DNA of 41,512 bases from Cudoniella acicularis (taxonomy: Eukaryota; Ascomycota; Leotiomycetes; Helotiales; Helotiaceae): assembly GCA_013054445.1 (NCBI GenBank), contig JAAMPI010000363.1, forward strand, positions 1 to 41,512, read 5' to 3'. The translations under genes and the position numbers were made by a program. The notes under the pieces were generated by a model that was given only the letters and a program-made list of their open reading frames with translations, was not told where the DNA came from and ran no database searches. This document shows positions 1 to 10,628 of the stretch, in pieces (the stretch's first letter is position 1; the number at the start of each line of letters is the position of its first letter).

Positions 1-1040
1 ATTGCTTAAAAGATTAACCACCTGGAGCACCCATCTTATCACTCTATTCGTTGCTCTTTGGACATAAAGGTGTCCGATTCCGGGTACATAAATAATGTCT
101 TGCTTGGGATTAGTATCCGGTTATTAGAAGAAGAGTGAGATTAAGATTGATTATATTCTATTCTAGGATCCTGGCTTAAAGCTAGGATCGGCTAACCTCT
201 AGTCCTTCCTTCCTTCACTTGACAATTAGTATAATAGACACTCTCCGTAAGCACTTTCCTCACTTTAACAATATCACTATGCCTTGAATATGGTAACTGT
301 ACTCTGCATTGTTCCTTGCTTTGGTCCTTCTAATCTGGGTACATGATTTACCCGTACATTTTACTCTACATAATCCTCATGTCTTCACTAGATGTAATTC
401 ATGCCTAATTTCCTCGGTAATATCGAACATGATCACATGCTAAGTCTTGATATATTATAGTTATAAGCTCAAAATCTAACTTATAGATAAATGTCTTATG
501 TGCCTGTCCTATTTAAAGGCATTTTATTCTTATTCTTTTATTTGTTGCCAAGTTTAGGTTGAGTGTCGATCACGTGTCAATACTCGTAGTTAGTAGGTGT
601 TGCGATTTGGGTCGCAGACCCGTTTCAGGGTACGCTTTAGCCTGGTGCCACGCCTATAATTATAGGCTCTAGAAGCCCTTCCTATATAGTAGTCATCTTC
701 TCCTTCATAGAATACACTTGTTTTTGACCCGAATAGCTTGAAATTCCAACAGTAGGGAGAAAAATCTGTCATTTTTACATTCGTCGAAGTAAAAGCCACT
801 ACAATACTCACATCAAATCTTAAGACAAGTAATTGTGAGGAAAACATTAGGAAAAGGGAGTCGCGATTTAATCCGAATAGTCCGCAGTGGGCGGAATTAA
901 GCGGGCCACTCTTTCAGGCACTAGTAACATCCCCACATTTCACTTCACCCGCTACTTTCTTTATCAACGGCCGCATCCCCTCCCGGTTTCAAGTCTCTAG
1001 TACTTCGACGTCTTTTTAACAACAATGCGTTCACACGTAT
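1..1040. other. AT-rich stretch without a recognisable gene
   Basis: No frame here shows a protein family I recognise. One 85-codon minus-strand frame (590-847) is open, but it has no domain signature, no intron signals and no conserved neighbour, so I do not call it. The composition is AT-rich and rich in TA steps, like the other repeat-derived stretches of this window, so it may be old mutated transposon DNA. Confidence 0.5.
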
Positions 1041-1044
1041 TCTA

Positions 1045-1460
1045 TTGACACATGATTCTGCTTTACATCAATCAAAGATGATTCACAAAGATCTTCCCCC
1101 AATGCGTAGGAAAGATGTCATTCTATCGTCGAGGGAGACTGAAAACCTTATTGCCGATGGGAAATATATTTTCATCCTGGACAACAAAGTGATCAAAGCG
1201 GATGCCTGGCTCAATTACTATCCTGGTGGTTTAAAAGTCATTCAGCATATGCCCGGGAGGGATGCCATTGATGAAGTGACTGCGTATGCCTCCCACCTCA
1301 ATGTACATAAGCCTTACTGACAGGCCAAAGCCTACACTCGACAGAAACCCGATTGAAGATGATTCGGTATCAGATCGGGGTGATTGAGGGTTCTTGGAAG
1401 AATTTCGTCCTGCCCATTCAAGGTGGCACATTTCGAAAGTTGTCTACAGAAAGGGAGGAG
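1045..1460 (+). pseudogene. N-terminal relic of a delta-8 sphingolipid desaturase (cytochrome b5 domain)
   Basis: The frame starting at 1045 reads through the cytochrome b5-like head of fungal delta-8 sphingolipid desaturases: a start-proximal LSSRETENLIADG block, then DAWLNYYPGG and GRDAIDEVTAY. A second frame from 1353 continues the family with MIRYQIGVIEGSWKNF and LPIQGG, which normally follow the b5 domain. The two frames can be joined by a 56-nt GT-AG intron (1303-1358), or they mark a frameshift. The membrane desaturase domain and its histidine boxes, about 400 residues, are absent. The heme-ligand motif HPGG reads YPGG, a CAT-to-TAT-type change. After about 1440 the similarity stops and a patatin relic arrives on the other strand. 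This is a truncated, non-functional relic; the family assignment is good, the splice model is inference. Confidence 0.72.
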
Positions 1461-1584
1461 GGGTCAGAGTCCTTGAACGGAAGTGCCAGAACTAGCCCAG
1501 AATCGACGAGAGCACATTGGGTTTTCCTAGTAACTGATCAGATCGAAAGAAGGGTGAAATGCACTGGAAATTTACCCAGTGCCG

Positions 1585-2800
1585 CTAAGGCCTGCGAGTG
1601 TAACTTCGCGGTGGGACCGAAATTTGGCGTCGAGAAGTGACAAATATATCTTGACGGCCTAGAAAGCCATGTTCTAGGCGGAGGGGGTATGGAAGATGAA
1701 AGGTGTCTTTTGAACCAAGAACTACATTCTGTGGAGTTTCCGAGAACACCAAAGAACAGGCATCAACATCGATCCGATTCGCCTCCATGTAGGCTATCGT
1801 GTGGGCCCTACATGCTGCCCATTTTGTTATGTCCGAAAACCCGATGTCTGGTAACGTGATTGATTCATCAAAGCGAAATGACTTATGATCTTTTCCGGTG
1901 ATCTCATCGCGCAGTCTAGTCGGTGGCGTTGCGTTAGAGGCGTAAGTCTTCGACGGTCGGTTCATTTTCCTCGAACCAGTCCCGACAGTCAAGACGCATC
2001 CGACACTACGGCCAGGAAAGGCTTTGCTTGCTTCTGAGACCAGCCTCATGGACGGATCACCGTGCATAGAGCTGGCTGTGACGAATTTGACCTGTGCTAT
2101 ACCACATCTTTCTGGTTCAAAAAGGCCCTGAAAGGCCGAAACTGCCCGACCACCTTCCCAGATCTTACAGTCTTCGAGGCTAGGGTCCAGGGGGTAGGTC
2201 TTGAAAGGTGTAGCCATACCGGAGGGTTCACCGTTACGCAAAACTAGAACAACGCTATGGCAACGTTATTACCGCGTATCGTGACATGTAATCTGGGTAA
2301 CAGAAGGGCATATACTTACGTCTTACAAGCATTTTTCTTTCGCAAAAGAAAAACTAGCATGTGGACAATCCTTCCTCAGTAGTAGGATGTTTCTACAGCT
2401 CTCGTCCTTGCATTGCTGTTGTACGATAGCTACGATAGCATCTTCGAGAGCCTTGGATAATAAGTTGCGATCCAAGCCTCGCAATATAATTACCAGTCGA
2501 GACGACTTCTTTGACTAAAAGCCATGCCGTGCAAGGAAATAGTAAAACTTATGGCATTCGTCAACAGTTAGACCAAGTCGCCCGAGCAATATGGCAATCA
2601 ATCTACCGCGAGGATTAGATCTGCGACGTGCAATTTGGAACTCAAGGTCGTACCCACCAGTTCCATAACCTCCTATAAAATTCAAACCACTCGCAGGGTC
2701 GGGGAGTTGTTGCTAGTCCAAGGCTATCGGAATATTATGCATTATCCGTTCGACGAGCAATATAGATGACACTTCCGAAACTCCTCCGTGCCCGTCTTAT
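1585..2800 (-). pseudogene. Patatin-like phospholipase domain relic (N-terminal part of a fungal NLR-like protein)
   Basis: Read on the minus strand from 2796, pieces of a patatin domain follow in order: a damaged DGGG loop and a SSILLVERIM helix; RPCEWFEF then IGGYGTGG, where the family has IGGTSTGG; LLGRLGLTVDEC; SKKSSRL to SKALEDAI; then, across a probable intron (2255-2326), VVLVLRNGEPSG, YPLDPSLEDCKIWE, ARAVSAF and FPGRSVGCVLTVGTG. The end (PYPLRLEHGFLGRQDIF) resembles the linker with an F.GR.D box that precedes NB-ARC in patatin-NLR proteins, and then the gene stops. Breaks: the nucleophile Ser codon reads Gly (2662-2664), the catalytic DGG/DGA Asp motif reads TAS, there is an in-frame TAG at 2515-2517, and frameshifts occur near 2676 and 2735. 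The call is firm as a relic; NLR parentage is inferred from the tail. Confidence 0.8.
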
Positions 2801-4069
2801 TAGACGCATTAACTTGTCCATTGCTATAGTTGCTGGGGGAATTGTAGAAACGTCATACCGAATAGCAGAAGTCTCAAAGGTCTTTCCGATTGCGCCATCG
2901 CGTCTGAGATGTAAAAAGATACGGTTGCACTTGAGATTAGTTCTGTGGATTTGTAGCAGTCCTTGTGATGAGAAGATCAAGTAAACATGCCGACATGGAA
3001 AATCCCACACTTCGCCACCAACTTGACGAGTCGAGACGAGAATGAAGAATCGTGACCAAAACGTAGCACCACTCGCAATAGCAGATAGATGTGGATTTTG
3101 AAAGCGCGCCAATGTTTCTCCACTAGGGCGATCGAGCAATTAAAGATGCGCTTGTGAATTTCAGTAGCATACAGCAGATTGTCGAGATGGTGACTCTGCC
3201 AAGAAAGGCTGTCTCGAAGAAGTTTCTGGCAAGGTGCCACAAAGCAGCATGATGGGTAAAGTTGGCTGCAGCACGCAGCCACGGCGAGGTGCACAGCCTA
3301 GAGGACCGAGGAACCTATTGGGGAGGAATCACGAGATGATTACGTGGACGAGAATTTCACACATCTGGAAGCAATGCAAATAAATGAACTCATCGCAAGC
3401 AGATCTAGCGCTGCACTCTTTTCTTTCGTGTTTGTGTACTGATTCAAACGGATTGGCGGGATTGATGGATGGTGGCGCGAGCGCAAGGTGGCTGAAGGAA
3501 TGGCTGAAAACTAGGGGAGGGATCCAAAATCTGCTCCGGCAGGAACCTGAAAGGGAGCGGAAACGGATTCCCGGGCAATTTTCGGTAAGGAAATTGTAGC
3601 CGGGCGCGTAGGAGGCCAAAATGGGTCCCACATTATAGTGCGCAAGCTGACTCAGGCTCTGTTCAGGCTTGCTCAGGTATGCTCACCCTCAGCTCAGGTT
3701 AAAGCAGTAGTTGCTCACGCCCGTAGACTAAAACAGAACCAGCGAAAGGGAAAATTAATCCTGAGTCTATGGGTATTGCAAGGCAGCCTGCCCGCACTTG
3801 TTAAGGGGCAGTACCGGGCGACACAGCCATGGGGCGCAGCACATAATGGAGACTATGTCCTGGTGGCAAGAAACAAGACCTTCTATGTGGCTCGAGAGGA
3901 CGAGTGCGCGTGTCAGTCTATAGGGAGAGTATATAGGGCAGTTGGCATTGTGTGCTGATATGGGCTTAAGGAGCAAACAGGGCAGAGGACGTAAAGGAAG
4001 GCTGTGCTCCGAGCCGACCCTTCGAATCAAGGGGAAAATAGCAAGCCTGTTGGCAAAAGCCTTGATCAC
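2801..4069. other. No confident gene; possible upstream relic DNA
   Basis: Several frames of 60-135 codons overlap on both strands, but none matches a family I know. The 2801-3300 part could hold decayed sequence upstream of the patatin relic. Near 3645-3720 the motif GCTCAGG and close variants recur about six times on the plus strand. The 3638-3958 plus frame may be part of the LINE that becomes recognisable from about 4100, but I see no motif that proves it. Confidence 0.4.
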
Positions 4070-4465
4070 TGAGGGAGAGCGTGGTAGAGAGGTCGCTGGC
4101 ACTACTTGTACTGTGGTCTGTTCGTAGATTTGCAATACAATGCTGTTCTTAGGCAAGCGGCCAAGTATTTGGACCCTGATGGGAGCTCAGCATTTGACAA
4201 AATACCGCCGTTAACGAGGAGAGATAGGTTTAGCACAAGAGACAAAATTGAACAAGCGGAGGAATTATTGTCCGCGTTCTTTTCTCCACTGCTAGCAAGG
4301 ATACAAGGTGAAGGGCCGTGACCATAGCGAGCCGCAATGTCGATGCCTCCCCTAACAATGGAAGAGGAAGAAAGGAGAATCTTTGCGGCGAAGTCATGGA
4401 AGGCGCCAGGAGATGATGGACTACCAGCCATGGTATGGAAGCAGGTATGGCCGGTGGTGAAAGTC
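4070..4465 (+). mobile_element. Tad-like LINE fragment (ORF2 region just before the reverse transcriptase core)
   Basis: One plus-strand frame gives RQAAKYLDPDGSSAFDKIPP, then EQAEELLSAFFSPL, MPPLTMEEEERRIFAA, SWKAPGDDGLPAMVWKQ and VWPVVK. This is the segment between the endonuclease and the RT palm of Tad-clade fungal LINEs; the KAPG.DG.PA block is typical. Two stops (TGA 4319-4321, TAG 4325-4327) interrupt the same frame where the family has Arg and Gln, so both are explained by C-to-T changes of CGA and CAG. Similarity ends near 4465; the RT palm and 3' end are missing. This is a dead, truncated copy. The 5' limit is uncertain. Confidence 0.75.
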
Positions 4466-5552
4466 CCCAATATCTTTCAGCAAACTCCTTTTTCCCACTC
4501 TCGTAACTCCTGATGTCAAGCCACGGTAATGATCTATAAGAAGTCATAATCATTATGAATTAGAATCACGTCTACTATTCAGATCCATGTAAACTATATT
4601 TTATGCACAAACTGGATATGACCGCCGCGTGCCCGTTCTTTGCCGCCAAGTGGATTGTACGAAGTCAGCCTGGCTAACACCTGCCAACTCGGCGGAGATA
4701 TGAAGGCGCGCGCAATTGAAATTCGTCCATTTTTATTGGCCATCGTAACCGAAGAAATGATCTAAGCAGCCCCACCAAAAAATGCTTCACCCACAATGCA
4801 TGTTTTAAAGAACTAAGACAATACGATCACAGATCATACTCCAACATCGCTAATTGATAGGGACGTGTGCGCTGGAAATAGCGATAGTCCGCTAAACTAC
4901 AGGCGCTTACAAACAATAAACGAGCGACGCAATACCTATTTATTCGGAGCATTGTTAGTAAGTGATCAAATGGAGAGTTATTTGACTTATAGTTAAATTA
5001 ATCGAACTTCAGTCACCTCATTAGTAAGTGCCTAATCTATAGAGTAATGTCGCAAAACGTAACAAATATCTATATAATCACGGCTGCATGAATTTTACCG
5101 GACTTTAAATGGATTCTATAATGTTTGCAGCTTATCCTTAATGGGCGCTACTCGGTGTCATCATATTGAATGCAAACGCCCGAATGCGTGAAGTGTTGCA
5201 TATGTACAATTTCACGTATTCCATTGACAATTGGAGGAGATGATAGGGAGGATGCAGCTAACCCTTGGGCGCAGTTGCTTGTAACACCCCAACTTTGGCT
5301 GATAGGTCTTCTGAGCATGGCGTCGGGAAATTCTAGATTGAAAACCACTCGGTAGATGCGGGCCTTTATCTCGACAGCTCGCATTGACACGGATTGTTGG
5401 CAGCTCAAAACAACCCAATGAGAAAGGCCGCATTGTAGCCTCACTAATGAGCACTTGCGACATATTCGCCTTGCTTTTGTTCGCGTTTCTACTTCCCACG
5501 AAAAAAATTGAACCTGAAAACAGATAAGATTTCAACAATCTATCGCCGAGAA
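4466..5552. other. Intergenic, AT-rich; upstream region of the dynamin-like gene
   Basis: No gene found. From about 4550 to 5130 the DNA is AT-rich and stop-filled in all frames. Short frames at 5148-5562 on both strands overlap each other and carry no family signature; they most likely lie in the promoter and 5' leader of the GTPase gene that starts at 5553. Confidence 0.5.
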
Positions 5553-8065
5553 ATGTCTTCAATTGAAGGATTTCATTCTATGGAGAATCTCCGGAGCGCC
5601 GAACAGATCCAGCTTCTGGATCTAGTCGACTCTCTTCGCGCGGAGGGCTTGAGCGAATTCACAGATCTGCCTCAGCTCATTGTCTGCGGAGATCAATCAT
5701 GCGGTAAAAGCTCCCTTCTCGAAGCAATATCAGGAGTTCCATTCCCGAGAAAAGACAACCTATGCACGCGCTTTGCAACGGAGGTGATTCTGCGAAGAGC
5801 TTCAGAATCTGAAACCACAGTTTCTCTTGTATGTTTTTCAGCCTCCCTGGTTATCAAGTGTTGAAGCCTCGCGATCTAGGTTCCAGGAAATAGCAAGCCC
5901 TCCGTAGAACTGGAGCGGCTTCGGTTGTTTCGACATGACGTATCCTGTTATGATGACTTCGTTACGCTCTTTGAGGAGGCCAAAGGTGCCATGGGGCTTC
6001 TATCAGTTGGGGGAAACGCTTTCTCTGAAGATATTCTGCGAGTCGAAATCTCAGGGCCGAAGCAACCGCAGTTGACTATTGTTGATCTTCCTGGCTTGAT
6101 CCATTCTCACAACAAGCACCAAACAGAACAAGACGTACGGCTAGTCACAAAACTTGTGGACAAATATATGGCCAATCCAAGGAGTATCATTCTGGCAGTG
6201 GTCTCAGCTAAAAATGATTTTCCAAATCAGATTGTATGTCCTGCTTATCATGCACTTTGAAAATCATCACGGATTATAGCTAACCAAAGACCACTAGGTG
6301 CTCAATAAGGCCAGAGAGGTTGATGCCAGGGGTCTCCGAACTCTTGGTGTGATCACAAAGCCCGACCAACTGGGTCACGGAACGGAAGCGGAGAAGTTAT
6401 TCCTAAGTCTTGCTAGAAATGAGCAAGTCGAGTTTCATCTTGGTTGGCATGTAGTGAGGAACCTTGATTCCGCAGTCAACGATCCAACTCAAGATCGAGA
6501 CGCAATTGAGAATACATTCTTTGCTGAAAGCAACTTTCGATCTCTCACGGCAACAAGTCTCGGCATCGAACATTTGCGCCAGCGTCTGAGTACAGTGCTT
6601 TTCGGGCAGATCAGGGCCGAACTTCCCAAACTCATCAACGATATCGAGAAAGGAATTAGAGACTGTCACCGAGAATTGGCAAAATTGGGGCCCGCTCGTA
6701 GTACTCTACATGACCAAAAGAACTTTCTTGTCGATCTCAGTGACGAGTTTCAGAAACTTTGCCACGCAGCGATTAGAGGCGACTATGATGACGATTTTTT
6801 TGCCGACAGCTCTCAATCCAGCAGACGCCTTTCAGCTATGATTGCAAATAGGGGAATCGACTTTGCCGAGGATGTCCGCGTCGATGGCGCACAATGGAAA
6901 ATTGTTCGAAGTTCAAGCAGCAGAAAACGCCACCGCTCTCGCTCACAGGCTATTGAAGAAGTGCGCAAGTTGTTGAAGAAGAGTCGTGGGCGCGAGGTAT
7001 GTCATTTGCCAAATCTTGGTCCAGTGTCGATGATATACTAATAGAATTCTGCTTCAGTTGCCAGGCATCCCAAACCCTCTATTAATCGGAGAGGTATTCC
7101 GCGAGTACAGCAAGCCTTGGGAAGGGTTGGCACGAAAGTATATCAAGGATGTCTGGGACAGTACAAAAGAATTCGTGGAGCAAGCTCTGCAACACTTGAC
7201 AGATTCCACAGCCAGCGATGCATTATTACGTCACCTCCTTGACCCAATTCTGGACAAGAAACTTGAAATAGCTTACTCGAAGCTCGATGAATTAATGGCT
7301 GTTCACAAAGAGCATCCAGAAACAAGGAACCACTACTTCATTGATACCTACATCTCATTTCAACAGCTGGACACCGACAAAAAGAGTAGTGACGTGCTTG
7401 AACAGGCTTTTGAACATCGAGATGCACTGACGGAGGAAGACATCCCACTTATTGTAGCTAAGCTTCGAGAAAGAAGTGAACCTGATATGGACCTCATTGC
7501 TGCTACATCTGTATTCAACGCATCGCAGGCATTCTATAAGGTAAGCACTCAAGTTCTTGCCACAAAGTACGCGATACTTATAGCGAAAATTTTAGGTTTC
7601 GATGAAACTATTTATCGACAACGTGCCAAATCTCGTTGTTCGAGCGAATATTGCCTCCCAGCTGGCATCGATGTTCTGTCCCAAAACGGTATTCGTAATG
7701 GATAACGAGACTGTAACAAGAATCGCAGCGGAATCAGAGGACAAAGTCCTTCGAAGGCAAAAAAATCAGTGAAAAGCTCAAGGCCTTGGAAGCTGGAAAC
7801 GCTCTTTGCAAGCAATATACTCTTCGTGTCACTTCAAGTATGTAATTTCTCCCTCTAGGTACTCTGCCATCATTTAATAAGAGATGTAGTCCGAACGAAG
7901 AGTCCAAGTTTGGACGGAAGCGTGAGGTTTTCAACACATTCGCGATCAGACACGTCGTCCGTTAGCGATAGTGAGGGAGAGGAAGAAATAGCGGAAGTTG
8001 CGGAAGTTGCGGAAGTTGTTGAAGCTCGAGAACTGTCTAGCCCTAGGAGGACAATTGAATTTTAG
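5553..8065 (+). CDS. Dynamin/Mx-like large GTPase, six exons, with an apparent 1-nt frameshift in the GED
   Basis: The predicted protein of about 742 residues has a dynamin G domain: P-loop GDQSCGKSS (about 46-54), switch-I TRFATE, DLPGL (161-165) and TKPD (230-233). A middle/stalk region follows, then a C-terminal GED (from about VSMKLFIDNVPNLVVRA). There is no PH domain, as in fungal Mx-like dynamins, which remodel membranes by GTP-driven self-assembly. Exons: 5553-5828, 5880-6233, 6298-6996, 7058-7540, 7596-7837 and 7890-8065; every intron is GT-AG, 51-64 nt, and phases agree. The exception is A7 at 7759-7765, where one extra A brings a TGA; with six A the frame runs on through ISEKLKALEAGNALCKQY to a stop at 8063. 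The tail is acidic with three AEV repeats (7991-8017). The start at 5553 is the first ATG before the conserved region. It is either a sequencing error or a recent pseudogene. Confidence 0.88.
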
Positions 8066-8632
8066 CTACTGTAGTCACCGTATATCCTCTAACCAAGTGA
8101 TAGTTTAATATTAAAAAAATCACGCATAGCAATGCCGTACGAAGTAAATGCCACTCGGACAAAAACAAGACTAACTGTATAATTTGAAGTGGAATAAAAT
8201 ACTATTTAGATTTTTTGGGGCATAGATTACTTTCAGAGACTAAGCCATTAAGGTTAATAGATACTCGTTTACGCTTGTCATCTGATATAGTTCCTTTCTT
8301 GAGTGAGTTACAGTATCTATCATATACACAGTAAGTTGGCGCATCACGTGCTGTGGTGCAAATTCACCTCAAATGTTAAACCGCCGTGAGATAAGCTATC
8401 ACAGGATAAAAATAAACACTATACACCATAGCATATTATTTTAAATAGACCTAGAAGAGTCGTTCTTGCAGTATTACTCTTTCAAATTCGTAGCTATGGT
8501 ATGATTTTCAAGTGTTCGTGGATAAGTGCCTTCAGATTATGCAATATGGGCAAATCAATCTGTGCATAGCTAGTAGCTAGTAATATTCGTCAACTGTAGA
8601 AGACCCCCGCCGAAGCGTAGCGCAGGCAAAGG

Positions 8633-8674
8633 TTAGGGTAGGGATTGAGGTTAGAAGGTTAGGATTAGCCGGAG
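8633..8674 (+). repeat. Degenerate telomere-like G-rich repeat
   Basis: The plus strand reads GGTTAGGGTAGGGATT followed by GGTTAGAAGGTTAGGATTAG, i.e. several imperfect copies of TTAGGG-type units inside unique DNA. A related run on the other strand is at 15801-15816 (CTAACCCTAACCCC). It could be an element end, a captured telomere seed or chance; the motif is seen, the origin is inference. Confidence 0.4.
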
Positions 8675-8737
8675 GTTTGGGGGGCGGTGGGAGCTCCCCT
8701 TAGGATTATGCTTTCTGAATTACACGCTATGAGTATA

Positions 8738-8779
8738 CGAGGAATTGATCAATTACACGTCTAACTGATCATTTCCTCG
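8738..8779. repeat. Imperfect inverted repeat (about 15-bp arms, 12-bp loop)
   Basis: CGAGGAATTGATCAA (8738-8752) is nearly the reverse complement of CTGATCATTTCCTCG (8765-8779). It could fold as a hairpin or be the terminal part of a small non-autonomous element. No flanking duplication was recognised. Confidence 0.5.
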
Positions 8780-9549
8780 GTTGATGAATACCATACTACA
8801 CCTCGCTACGGCTGTTTAACTCCACTCTAAACTCGCTAGAACTTTAGTATCTTATATATTATTGAGGTTTAGAGCTAGTAAGTTCTTTTTAAATCTCACT
8901 CTAATTTTTTACCCTGGCTTAGCTGTTTTTACTCTACTTTTGGCCAATACCTAGTTAGCTCGATTCTGTTATATCTTTAGCGGCTATTATTAGCTAGATC
9001 GCAGTAGCGCCGATAAGTAGTTTCAACACCAGTCAGTGAGGCCTATCCATGGAAGATCATCCATCGTCCGCCTCATTTTTGTGGTGGGTAACGAAGGGGT
9101 GAGAAAGCTTGAGAAGAGCCTCACCCCATCCGCCAATATGCTGGTAGAACACAGCATGAACATTTTCCCAGATGCAACCTCACCAGTGGCAACCGTTGGG
9201 TATAGTGCCCAAGGCTAATATAGTAGTGGCAATTAGGATGGCAAAGCTTAGATATACAGTGGCAATGCGCTATAAGCATACGCTGGAACCTTCTGTATGA
9301 GTTGCGTTAGGGAGCAATTACAGGGCCTCCAGGTCTATAAATATAGGACACCTCAGTATAGAAATAAAGCAGCGAAGTTTGAACTCAGGAAAAGCCAACA
9401 GTAGCCACATTTAAGCCAGCCCCGCGCAAGGCTGTTGGGTACCGAAGATGACCTAAACCTAACCATGACATAAAAGGCCTGTCTCAATTAGCTAACTCTG
9501 GTGCTTCGGCCACATTTGGCAACTCAACACTGCAAATGGCGACATCCGT

Positions 9550-9783
9550 TTGATTACTTTACTCCCTGGCAAATTTCACGTACCAATAACGTTCGGGATT
9601 GAAAGTGTCCCCCTCCCGATCTCTCAGACCGAGCCTCTTCAGACATTGACAAAAGAAGAGGTCGAGAAGACCATGCCCCCAGGCTGGATGGTTTTCATCA
9701 ACATGGATGGCTGCTACGTGTTTGAGCATCAAGAACTAAATTTCTCGACATACGAACATCCCGATCCTAGGACGATTTCCTAA
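9550..9783 (+). pseudogene. Small open fragment with a WW-like motif
   Basis: The frame has no ATG at its start but ends with MPPGWMVFINMDGCYVF and STYEHPDPR, which resembles a WW domain (PPGW...G..Y...H......T.W..P.P) with the second tryptophan replaced by tyrosine. Upstream residues (FHVPITFGIESVPLPIS) look protein-like, but I cannot place them in a family. Probably one exon or relic of a larger gene. The WW assignment is tentative, and divergent fungal proteins of other kinds could look like this. Confidence 0.35.
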
Positions 9784-9826
9784 CTGAACCGTACCACGTG
9801 ATCCGCAATTGCAAGAGTTTGACTAA

Positions 9827-10260
9827 GTCAAAGTGGAAGCAGACAAGAGCAGTCTCCAGGGAATCTCGCGAATGTCCAGACAATTTGTCGATAATTGTAG
9901 AGCGGCAATGTCAACAACAAGCCGTAGAAATGGAATATCTTGCCATAATACATATGGTCTTCCCACATCCCGCTTTTGAAAATTAGCAAAGACCTTGTCG
10001 AATATTCTGAATGGACGAGACTACTTACGTATCCCATGAATCCACAGGAATGAATTAGATAATTGAGACCATCTATTGAATAGAGTGCCATTTAGGAGAA
10101 AGTCAACATTTGGTTCGCCAATCGGTTGCCAGCGAAGAACAGCATCATGCTCGTCTAGTGGCATGCTGAGGCGGCACGTTGCTTCAAAAGGGACATCCAG
10201 TCCGACGAGCGGCCGGAGCAAATGAACAAGTCGCATTGTTACGCGTTTGGAAGTCAAGTC
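9827..10260 (-). pseudogene. NACHT-type NLR (STAND) relic
   Basis: On the minus strand the frame ending at 10021 contains LDVPFEAT, LDEHDAVL, PNVDFLL and NSFLWIHGI, which in fungal NACHT proteins leads directly into the Walker A loop (WLHGIPGCGKT). The exon ends in a perfect donor (GTAAGT, 10028-10023). After a likely intron the next exon reads STIIDKLSGHSRDSLETALV and FHFD, matching the region after Walker A up to the Walker B approach. The Walker A itself is not readable: the place where GCGKT is expected carries a TGA and unrelated residues. Fungal NACHT proteins are STAND ATPases that act in heterokaryon incompatibility and immunity-like signalling. The N-terminal effector domain and the C-terminal repeats are not visible. 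Confidence 0.66.
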
Positions 10261-10628
10261 TCCAGATACTACCTTGGAATCTTGGGATTCGATGATAAGA
10301 ACTCTGCAAAAAGAGGAGAGGACGAAAGAGCATGAGAATATCACCGTAACAAGGACCGGAGCTAATATAAATCCCCAACCCATGCCGACGAGGAAGACAT
10401 CTTTGGGCCACGGCGTTTGCGGATGTTTGGCTCGTGTCGCGTGGAGCTTCACCAGCTGCCCGCGTCACCTTACCCCAAGGGAAGCAGACATCACTCCTGA
10501 ACAGTTGGAGCATTTATTCTCGTTATTTTGAGATCAGTCCCTCTTAGCAGCTCTGATGTATGTCTTAGCTTCTATGGCCCTTTTCCTACCCATCCAGCTC
10601 TCATCGCCTCACCACATCCTCCCCAATC

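Larger units (their letters stand above)
8066..9549. other. AT-rich intergenic stretch with telomere-like and hairpin sequence
   Basis: No coding region recognised. The stretch holds a degenerate G-rich run (8633-8700) and an inverted repeat (8738-8779), listed separately. A 60-codon plus frame (9036-9218) has no signature. The mix of AT-rich DNA, terminal-looking G-rich sequence and hairpins suggests decayed mobile-element ends, but no transposase is visible. Confidence 0.45.

Noticed and set aside
590..847. 85-codon minus frame
   Set aside because: No family signature, no splice or neighbour support, AT-rich surroundings; likely chance.
2735..3294. Overlapping minus frames of 134 and 105 codons
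   Set aside because: Most of the first overlaps the patatin relic in a different frame; neither shows a domain. Possibly decayed upstream sequence, not callable.
3638..3958. 106-codon plus frame before the LINE fragment
   Set aside because: May belong to the LINE, but no endonuclease or gag motif could be read.
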